From NCBI GenBank assembly GCA_900757705.1, contig CAAEOW010000083.1, positions 1-10,880 on the forward strand: 10,880 bases of DNA. Direction: 5' to 3'. Of this stretch, positions 1-4,698 are shown one piece after another. The stretch's first letter is position 1, and every line of letters begins with the position of its first letter. Below the pieces are notes generated by a model. That model saw only the letters and a list, made by a program, of their open reading frames with translations, did not search any database and was not told the origin of the DNA. The DNA comes from an uncultured Collinsella sp. (lineage in GTDB: Bacteria; Actinomycetota; Coriobacteriia; Coriobacteriales; Coriobacteriaceae). A program made the translations under genes and the position numbers.

Positions 1-464
1 GCCTCCTGGGTCATACCGCTGGCATCAATGAGCTGGCGATAGCCCTTAGCCTCTTCGACGGGATTCAGATCAGAACGCTGAAGGTTTTCGATAAGAGCAA
101 GAGCCAGCATCTCTTCATCATTAACATCTTTAATGATGACAGGCAGCTCCTCAAGACCAGCAAGCTTTGACGCCTGGTAACGACGCTCACCAGCGATAAT
201 CTCATAGCCGTTTCCATGCTTGCGAACCAAGAGCGGCTGCAAAACGCCATGCTCTTGGATTGACTCACTCAACTCGCGAAGTTCAGTTTCATTAAAATGA
301 ATTCGCGGTTGATTAGGGTTGGGAACGATATCCTCAATAGGTAGTTTTGTTACAGATGCGGCATTTGAAGCAGATACAGCAGAACCACCGGTCTCATACT
401 CGGCCTCTGAGACCAAAGCATTGAGTCCACGTCCCAATCCGCCACGTTTCTTTACACTAGGCAC
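1..464 (-). CDS. parB: ParB/Spo0J chromosome-partitioning protein (5' part, cut by window edge)
   Basis: ParB is a CTP-dependent DNA clamp that loads at parS, spreads along origin DNA and works with the ParA ATPase to segregate the chromosome. The first 154 residues are visible; the C-terminal dimerisation part lies beyond base 1. Translation from a GTG at 462-464 begins MPSVKKRGGLGRGLNAL, the usual ParB N-terminus. The start of the ParB N domain follows (PNPNQPR near 48-54), then the CTP-binding GERRYQA (92-98) and ENLQR (126-130) motifs and SDLNPVEEAKGY, leading to the parS-binding helix-turn-helix. The GTG overlaps the parA stop (457-459), and GAGGTGATC, complementary to the 16S rRNA 3' end, lies just before it inside parA. 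This suggests translational coupling. The codons from 465 inward belong to parA, so no longer start is favoured. Identity is very secure; only completeness is limited. Confidence 0.97.
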   Translation of the reverse strand, partial: MPSVKKRGGLGRGLNALVSEAEYETGGSAVSASNAASVTKLPIEDIVPNPNQPRIHFNETELRELSESIQEHGVLQPLLVRKHGNGYEIIAGERRYQASKLAGLEELPVIIKDVNDEEMLALALIENLQRSDLNPVEEAKGYRQLIDASGMTQE

Positions 465-1257
465 GCTTGATCACCTCTTTTGCAAGGTTCATATACGCTT
501 TTGCACCCTTATTTTGAGGTGCATAGGTAATTACCGGTTCTCCAAAAGACGGAGCTTCGGAGATTTTAACCGTACGGGGGATTAGCGTCTTAAATGCCTT
601 ATCACCAAAGTATGATTGAACCTCCTCAACAACCTGATTCGATAGAGAAGTACGCGAGTCATACATGGTCATAAGCACACCATAGGTGTCTAAGCCCTTG
701 TTCAGACGTGATTTGACCATCTTCATTGACTCAAGCAGCTTCGTAACGCCCTCGAGTGCGTAATACTCACACTGGATTGGAATCAAAACGCTATCTGCTG
801 CGGTCAGGGCATTGATAGTAAGCAGGCCGAGCGAAGGAGGACAGTCAATGAAAATAAAATCGAACTCGTCCTGAATCGGCTCAAGCAAATCTTTGAGGCG
901 GGTTTCACGAGCAATTGCGCTTACGAGCTCAATTTCGGCACCTGCAAGCTGAATCGTAGCTGGAATTACGAATACCTTTTTGCAATTTGTATCAAGAACA
1001 AGCGATTCTGCCGGCACATCATTCAACAATGCATCATAGATGCAGCGATCAAGGTCTTCTTTTTCAATTCCAAATCCACTGGTGCTGTTTCCCTGCGGAT
1101 CAAAATCGACAATCAGTGTCTTACGACCCTGCTCACCCAGTGCTGCTGCAAGGTTCACAGCCGTCGTTGACTTACCGACGCCGCCTTTTTGATTGATGAT
1201 TGCAATGATACGCGTGTCTTTTGCGCTCTTAGAACGCTTAACGTCGCGAAATCCCAC
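457..1257 (-). CDS. parA: ParA/Soj chromosome-partitioning ATPase
   Basis: ParA is a deviant-Walker-A ATPase that forms ATP-dependent dimers on nucleoid DNA; ParB stimulates its hydrolysis, giving the gradient that moves origins apart. In many bacteria it also modulates DnaA. The 266-residue protein has the deviant P-loop KGGVGKST at 24-31 (signature lysine K24, catalytic-loop K29), the A' motif DFDPQGN at 51-57, and Walker B FIDCPPSLG around 136-144. The length and the lack of an N-terminal HTH fit the small chromosomal Soj type rather than plasmid SopA/P1 ParA. The start is GTG at 1255-1257 with AGGAGG four bases upstream. It is followed by overlapping parB and preceded by the parS cluster and rsmG, so it is probably read with rsmG. 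I see no convincing separate promoter. The sequence is more A+T-rich than genes right of 2,200. Confidence 0.97.
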   Translation of the reverse strand: MGFRDVKRSKSAKDTRIIAIINQKGGVGKSTTAVNLAAALGEQGRKTLIVDFDPQGNSTSGFGIEKEDLDRCIYDALLNDVPAESLVLDTNCKKVFVIPATIQLAGAEIELVSAIARETRLKDLLEPIQDEFDFIFIDCPPSLGLLTINALTAADSVLIPIQCEYYALEGVTKLLESMKMVKSRLNKGLDTYGVLMTMYDSRTSLSNQVVEEVQSYFGDKAFKTLIPRTVKISEAPSFGEPVITYAPQNKGAKAYMNLAKEVIKRA

Positions 1258-1296
1258 GGTCCCTCCTGGTGTGTATTAAAGCTGTCAAACGGAGGA

Positions 1297-1312
1297 TGTT
1301 TCACGTGAAACA
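1297..1312. promoter_or_regulatory. parS site 1 (ParB loading site)
   Basis: Exact 16-bp palindrome TGTTTCACGTGAAACA, matching the established parS consensus TGTTNCACGTGAAACA at every position; flanking A and T extend the palindrome to 18 bp. It lies 40 bp upstream of the parA start codon, inside the rsmG-parA gap, so ParB bound here could also influence parAB expression. It is the parA-proximal member of three copies. Confidence 0.96.
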
Positions 1313-1335
1313 TTCCGATTCGATATCAACCGCCA

Positions 1336-1351
1336 TGTTTCACGTGAAACA
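1336..1351. promoter_or_regulatory. parS site 2 (ParB loading site)
   Basis: Second exact copy of TGTTTCACGTGAAACA, starting 39 bp from the start of site 1. It lies in the rsmG-parA intergenic stretch and has no other evident role. Confidence 0.96.
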
Positions 1352-1373
1352 CTGCAAGTTGTAGTATCCATTA

Positions 1374-1389
1374 TGTTTCACGTGAAACA
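1374..1389. promoter_or_regulatory. parS site 3 (ParB loading site)
   Basis: Third exact copy of TGTTTCACGTGAAACA, starting 38 bp from the start of site 2 and ending one base before the rsmG stop codon (1391-1393). Flanking bases extend the palindrome to 18 bp. The three sites fill most of the 133-bp rsmG-parA gap and lie about 3 kb from the nearer origin element. Confidence 0.96.
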
Positions 1390-1390
1390 T

Positions 1391-2128
1391 CTAGGCAAGC
1401 GGATTCTTCTTTGCCATGCCATTTGCACGAGGCAATGAAACGGATGCCGGATGACTCTTTTTAAGAACAATGAACTCCCTGTGGCCCAAGCCCTCAGGCA
1501 AATCGATTGCGTCATTCAGAAGCAAAGTGAAGCCGCAAATCTTAGCTGCTGACATGCCGGAAGCAAGCTCCTCATCCGAAGGATTACCCTTGGTGATAAC
1601 AAATAGCCCTCCGTCTTTGAGGAACGGAGCAGCATACTCAACAAGAATCGGTAGAGGGGCAAGTGCGCGGGCGGTTACGACAGAAAACTGCTTCTTATGG
1701 CTTCGAGCATATTCTTCAAGGCGATCATGAACCGCATGAGCATGTTTCAATCCAAGAACATCAACAAAAGAATTGACAGCATCAACCTTCTTACCAACAG
1801 AGTCAATATAAGTAGCTTTACGATGCATGGTTATGGTTAACGGAATACCAGGGAAGCCCGCACCTGTTCCCATATCGAGCAAAGCTCCCTCAGGAGCCTT
1901 ATTGATATAGGGGAGCAAAACAAGTGAGTCGAGGATATGAAGTACCGCAGCATCTTCTATGTTAAGAATACGGGTGAGATTGGTTGTCTTATTTGTTTCC
2001 AGAACCAAATCCAAATGTTGAATACATTTCCTCAGCTCAGTATCAGTTACGCTCAAGGAATACTCTTTGCAATAGGAAGTTAGACGACTCAACATCTCGT
2101 CAGCCTGCTGATCAGTAAGTACTAACAA
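1391..2128 (-). CDS. rsmG: 16S rRNA (guanine-N7) methyltransferase RsmG (GidB)
   Basis: RsmG uses S-adenosylmethionine to methylate N7 of G527 (E. coli numbering) in 16S rRNA; its loss gives low-level streptomycin resistance in other bacteria. The sequence shows TNLTRI, then HILDSL, the SAM-binding glycine loop LLDMGTGAGFPGIP, YIDSVGKKVDAVNSF, and VVTARALAPLPILVEYAAPFLKDGG, all characteristic of the family. The open frame reaches 2176, but I prefer the TTG at 2126-2128 (245 residues). AGAAAGGAG lies six bases before it. The upstream alternative (TTG at 2174-2176) falls inside the poly-U end of the jag terminator and has no ribosome binding site. The next ATG (codon 28 of the long frame) also lacks one. 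B. subtilis RsmG is about 239 residues, which fits. It is read together with parA and parB, and parS site 3 touches its stop. Confidence 0.93.
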   Translation of the reverse strand: MLVLTDQQADEMLSRLTSYCKEYSLSVTDTELRKCIQHLDLVLETNKTTNLTRILNIEDAAVLHILDSLVLLPYINKAPEGALLDMGTGAGFPGIPLTITMHRKATYIDSVGKKVDAVNSFVDVLGLKHAHAVHDRLEEYARSHKKQFSVVTARALAPLPILVEYAAPFLKDGGLFVITKGNPSDEELASGMSAAKICGFTLLLNDAIDLPEGLGHREFIVLKKSHPASVSLPRANGMAKKNPLA

Positions 2129-2173
2129 CGAAAGCTCCTTTCTGACAAAAATCAGTGTATCGAGAACTTTTGA

Positions 2174-2206
2174 CAAAAAAAGGGGACGTGGAAACCACGT
2201 CCCCTT
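2174..2206 (-). terminator. Intrinsic terminator after jag
   Basis: On the minus strand, AAGGGGACGTGG and CCACGTCCCCTT form a perfect 12-bp stem (2180-2191 with 2195-2206) with a 3-base loop, running straight into seven T residues (2181-2175). This is a textbook rho-independent terminator for the leftward rpmH-rnpA-yidD-yidC-jag operon. It also separates that operon from rsmG, which starts about 45 bp further on. Confidence 0.95.
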
Positions 2207-2224
2207 AGCATAAGCTCGAGTAGA

Positions 2225-2794
2225 TTATCGAGCAACAATCACCACATGGCGATCGGGGTCAGAACCCTCAGAATGAGTATCGACGGCGTCATTGCCACGA
2301 AGTGCAATGTGAACCAGTCGGCGCTCGTAGGCATTCATGGGCGGAAGCGAAACACGCTTATGAGTGCGGATGGCACGCTCGGCAGCAGACTGAGCCATGG
2401 AGGCAACCTTGTCCTGACGGCGGCTCTTGTATCCCTCGACGTCCACTACAACCGGATACCTAAAGCCGAGCTTGCGGCTCACCAGCAATGAGAACATAAC
2501 CTGAAGGGCATCAAGGGTGCGACCATGACGGCCAATGAGAACAGCAAGGTCGGGAGCCGTTACATCCAGAATCAGCTCACCCTCGTCGCCCTCATACTCA
2601 TCGATAGGAGAGTTGGCGGCATCGAAGTGCGAAAGGATGGAACGCAGGATGGAAATCGCGACATCGGCAATGGTGTCGAGCTCCTCGTCGGTCAGCTCTT
2701 CACCAGCCTTGTAGCGCTGTGCAATCTCGGGATAATCGCCCGCGACCTGCGGGGCAACCTCCTCAAGCATATCCTCGATGATCTCTTCAGACAT
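2225..2794 (-). CDS. jag: Jag/KhpB-like RNA-binding protein (KH + R3H domains)
   Basis: Jag (KhpB/EloR family) is a cytoplasmic RNA-binding protein. In Firmicutes it partners KhpA and links RNA binding to cell elongation; it is almost always encoded beside yidC, as here. The protein has 189 residues from the ATG at 2792-2794, where GGAG sits six bases upstream; the frame extends four codons further to a TTG that overlaps this ribosome binding site. Residues 1-75 are acidic (SEEIIEDMLEEVAP, GEELTDEELD). A KH domain follows, with the GxxG loop GRHG at 88-91 (LIGRHGRTLDALQ). An R3H domain is at the C-terminus, with R158 and H162 in ERRLVHIAL and a closing SEGSDPDRHVVI. There is no recognisable basic Jag_N domain of the Bacillus type; the N-terminus is acidic instead. 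It is the last gene before the terminator at about 2,174-2,206. Confidence 0.93.
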   Translation of the reverse strand: MSEEIIEDMLEEVAPQVAGDYPEIAQRYKAGEELTDEELDTIADVAISILRSILSHFDAANSPIDEYEGDEGELILDVTAPDLAVLIGRHGRTLDALQVMFSLLVSRKLGFRYPVVVDVEGYKSRRQDKVASMAQSAAERAIRTHKRVSLPPMNAYERRLVHIALRGNDAVDTHSEGSDPDRHVVIVAR

Positions 2795-2838
2795 AACGTA
2801 CTCCAAAAGTTAGGTACCTAAATAAGATTGATATCCCA

Positions 2839-3609
2839 CTACTTCTTCTTGTGCGGGCGCGGCTTCTTCTCGCGACGAGTGACCTCAACCTGCAGCGGCG
2901 CGTTCTTAAGGCGCTCCTCCTCATCGGCCTTCGCCTTGTCGATGACCTTCTGCGTCACAAAAATCTGCTGGATAACCTGCCAAGCAGACGAGACGTCGTA
3001 GTACAGCAGAACACCAACGGGAAGGCTCCAGCCCATCCAAAGCATCATGACCGTCATGACAACGGCCATCATACGCATGCTCTGAGCCTGCTGGCCGGTC
3101 TGGTTGCGCGACATATAGAGCTGCGGAATCAGGGTCAGGACAGCGAACAGGATCAGGCAGACCAGCGCAGGCAGCGCGACCATAAAGCCATCGGCAAAGG
3201 AGGCACTCGGCGTGGTGGTCAGGTCGGGCAGAATATTAAAGAACGAGAACGTGCCGTCGTTAAAGTAGTCCGGCAGGTTACGCAGCAGCGTAAATAGGGC
3301 GAACAGGACAGGCATCTGAATCAACAGCGGCAGACAACCAGCCATCGGGTTGAACTTGTTCTCGCTGTAGAACTTCTGCATTTCCTCGGCCTGACGCTGG
3401 GGATCGTCGGCATAGCGCTCCTGGATCTCGAGCATCTTGGGCTGCAGCACCTGCATGCGTGCCGTCGACTTAGTCGACTTGAGCATAAGCGGCGTCAGCA
3501 GCAGACGGATGATGACCACCAGGATGATAATGGACAGGCCCCAGTCGACCGCAAAGGTCTGGATGAGCTTGAGCAGCTCGAAAAGGATGTTAACGATCCA
3601 ATCCCACAT
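2839..3609 (-). CDS. yidC: YidC/OxaA membrane protein insertase
   Basis: YidC inserts and folds inner-membrane proteins, alone or with SecYEG, using a hydrophilic groove in the membrane. The 256-residue protein is the short Gram-positive form. An N-terminal helix leads into a membrane segment with the conserved groove arginine R35 (VVIIRLLLTPL), then the cytoplasmic helical hairpin with KSTKSTARMQVLQPKMLEIQ (about 44-63). FNPMAGCLPLLIQMPVLFAL (86-105) follows, then a further segment at about 141-166 and a closing hydrophobic pair at about 180-206 containing WSLPVGVLLYY. The C-terminal tail is strongly basic (KKPRPHKKK), as expected for contact with ribosomes. I see no lipobox cysteine near the N-terminus, so it is probably not a lipoprotein of the Bacillus SpoIIIJ type. 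The ATG has GGAGG nine bases upstream. It lies in the rpmH operon between yidD and jag. Confidence 0.96.
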   Translation of the reverse strand: MWDWIVNILFELLKLIQTFAVDWGLSIIILVVIIRLLLTPLMLKSTKSTARMQVLQPKMLEIQERYADDPQRQAEEMQKFYSENKFNPMAGCLPLLIQMPVLFALFTLLRNLPDYFNDGTFSFFNILPDLTTTPSASFADGFMVALPALVCLILFAVLTLIPQLYMSRNQTGQQAQSMRMMAVVMTVMMLWMGWSLPVGVLLYYDVSSAWQVIQQIFVTQKVIDKAKADEEERLKNAPLQVEVTRREKKPRPHKKK

Positions 3610-3638
3610 GTAAGTTTTCCTCCGATAGCGAGTGCCCG

Positions 3639-3863
3639 CTAGGGCACAGGGTCATAACCGCCGACGTGCAGGGGATTGCAGCGAGCGATGCGCCTCACGG
3701 CAAGCCAGCAGCCTCTCAAAACACCGTACTTCTCAATCGCCTGGACGGCGTATTGCGAGCACGTTGGGTAATAAATGCAGGCGTCAGGCAATAAGGGCGA
3801 AATAACCTGTTGATATATGCGAATAGGAGCGATGGCAACACGTCGCAAAACGTGATTGCTCAT
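3639..3863 (-). CDS. yidD: YidD membrane-insertion efficiency factor
   Basis: YidD is a small, probably membrane-peripheral protein that improves YidC-dependent insertion; its mechanism is not settled. The 74-residue sequence carries the whole family signature: IRIYQQVISPLLPDACIYYP, then TCSQYAVQAIEKYG, a conserved RRIARCNPLHVGGYDPVP end, and the three cysteines C29, C35 and C62. Family members are typically 70-90 residues. Its ATG overlaps the rnpA stop by four bases (ATGA), implying coupled translation. A short perfect hairpin (GTGCCC, loop GCTA, GGGCAC; 3632-3647) covers its stop codon and the start of the gap to yidC. Confidence 0.96.
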   Translation of the reverse strand: MSNHVLRRVAIAPIRIYQQVISPLLPDACIYYPTCSQYAVQAIEKYGVLRGCWLAVRRIARCNPLHVGGYDPVP

Positions 3864-4198
3864 CGCTCCTCCCCGGCAACGCCGGCGCGTTTCATAAGCG
3901 AACGCAATGCATTGTCCATCTCCTGCGGCGAGGAAACCCTCGTCTTGGGAGTTGCGAACAAGATGATGTCATAACCCGCAACGGGAAATCCACAGCTGCG
4001 GGCGGCCTCGCGCATCACACGCTTAGAACGGTTGCGCACGACAGCACAACCGAGCCGTTTAGCACCAACGAAGGCGACCCTTCCGGAGTCGCCTTCGCCA
4101 ACCGATTCACATATGGTCATTCGAATCAGAGGGTGATTGAAACGACGCCCCTGACTGAACACATGCTCGAAATCTTGCCGAGACTTAATAGTCTTCAT
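3860..4198 (-). CDS. rnpA: Ribonuclease P protein component
   Basis: RnpA is the protein cofactor of the RNase P ribozyme that trims 5' leaders from pre-tRNAs. The 112-residue protein shows the family signature around the RNR box: AVVRNRSKRVMREA with R55-N56-R57 and R60. It is preceded by VAFVGAKRLGCA and the N-terminal KSRQDFEHVFSQGRRFNHPL, which forms part of the leader-binding cleft. The ATG (4196-4198) follows the rpmH stop by 20 bp and has no good Shine-Dalgarno, so translation may depend on ribosomes leaving rpmH. It overlaps yidD by four bases at its end. A 10-bp perfect inverted repeat (4069-4078 with 4088-4097) lies inside the coding sequence. Confidence 0.96.
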   Translation of the reverse strand: MKTIKSRQDFEHVFSQGRRFNHPLIRMTICESVGEGDSGRVAFVGAKRLGCAVVRNRSKRVMREAARSCGFPVAGYDIILFATPKTRVSSPQEMDNALRSLMKRAGVAGEER

Positions 4199-4218
4199 GC
4201 GAGATGTGTGTATCGCTG

Positions 4219-4353
4219 CTAGACAGTGAGACGCTTGCGGCCCTTGGCGCGACGACGGGCGAGCACGGCACGACCACCCTTAGTGGCCATACGGGCACGG
4301 AAGCCATGGGTCTTGGCACGCTTACGCTTATTAGGCTGATACGTACGCTTCAT
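4219..4353 (-). CDS. rpmH: 50S ribosomal protein L34
   Basis: The 44-residue protein is the classic L34: [20 protein letters not shown] followed by [20 protein letters not shown] and RLTV. It is highly basic and binds 23S rRNA. The frame stays open upstream to 4413, but the conserved N-terminus MKRTYQP and AGGAGG eight bases before the ATG at 4351-4353 settle the start. First gene of the leftward operon with rnpA, yidD, yidC and jag, a very widely conserved arrangement next to dnaA. Its leader contains a strong GC hairpin (4382-4399) downstream of a near-consensus promoter. Confidence 0.98.
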   Translation of the reverse strand: MKRTYQPNKRKRAKTHGFRARMATKGGRAVLARRRAKGRKRLTV

Positions 4354-4381
4354 CTTAAGTTCCTCCTGCTGCATTTCGAGT

Positions 4382-4399
4382 GTCCGCGGGGGCGCGGAC
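4382..4399 (-). other. GC-rich hairpin in the rpmH leader
   Basis: GTCCGCG (4382-4388) and CGCGGAC (4393-4399) form a perfect 7-bp stem with a 4-base loop. It sits about 20 nt after the predicted transcription start and about 20 nt before the ribosome binding site of rpmH. No T-run follows on the minus strand, so it is not an intrinsic terminator. It may stabilise the mRNA or serve in regulation; function unknown. Confidence 0.6.
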
Positions 4400-4425
4400 G
4401 CAGATATAGACACGTGAGCTTGAAG

Positions 4426-4455
4426 ATTGTAGGGAAATCAATGTTCAAATGTCAA
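4426..4455 (-). promoter_or_regulatory. Sigma70-type promoter of the rpmH operon
   Basis: On the minus strand, a perfect -35 TTGACA (4450-4455) is followed by an 18-bp spacer and -10 TACAAT (4426-4431), five of six to consensus. Transcription would start near 4419, giving a leader of roughly 65 nt. This is the best promoter match I can see in the window. It lies about 80 bp from the first DnaA-box-like sequence, so initiator binding and rpmH expression could affect each other. Confidence 0.85.
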
Positions 4456-4531
4456 GAAATCAAAGGTAAAAGGTTGCGCAGTTCACACGGTTCCCCCATA
4501 AGCCGAGCTCGATTTAGCGGTGCATGGCAAC

Positions 4532-4636
4532 TTTTCACGATATTTCATCGAGTTTTCAACAGGTCATGTTGGCAATGTTGAGAACTTTTCGTCCGTTTTC
4601 CAAAGTTTTCAACAGGTTTTGAAAAGTTGTCGAAAG
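4532..4636. other. oriC: Origin region, upstream DnaA-box-like cluster
   Basis: This gene-free stretch between rpmH and the next rightward gene holds repeated 9-mers related to DnaA boxes. There are two exact TTTTCAACA (4553-4561 and 4606-4614), plus TTTTCACGA (4532-4540), TTTTCGTCC (4586-4594) and TTTTCCAAA (4596-4604) on the plus strand. In the opposite sense are TGTTGAGAA (4576-4584) and TGTCGAAAG (4628-4636). Compared with TTATCCACA the recurrent form differs at two positions. Position between rpmH and the dnaA operon is the classical origin location. The remainder of 4,354-4,698 holds the rpmH leader and promoter and, to the right, no feature I can name except a weak TACTAT at 4660-4665 that might be a -10 for the rightward operon (no good -35). 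Confidence 0.75.
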
Positions 4637-4698
4637 ATGAGAAACATTGCACGGTGAGCTACTATTTGTTCGAAACCTTTTGAAAGATTGCGAGCGGC

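Noticed and set aside
1296..1364. Small plus-strand frame beginning MFHVKH with GGAGG immediately before the ATG.
   Set aside because: It is simply the parS palindrome read as codons (the motif occurs twice in it), the GGAGG has no spacing to the ATG, and it runs against the surrounding operon.
2810..2821. 12-bp perfect palindrome TTAGGTACCTAA between yidC and jag.
   Set aside because: No loop and no known operator match; short palindromes like this are expected by chance in a window of this size.
4660..4665. TACTAT as -10 of the promoter for the GHKL-dnaA operon.
   Set aside because: No acceptable -35 at 16-18 bp and no extended -10; kept only as a remark under the origin region.
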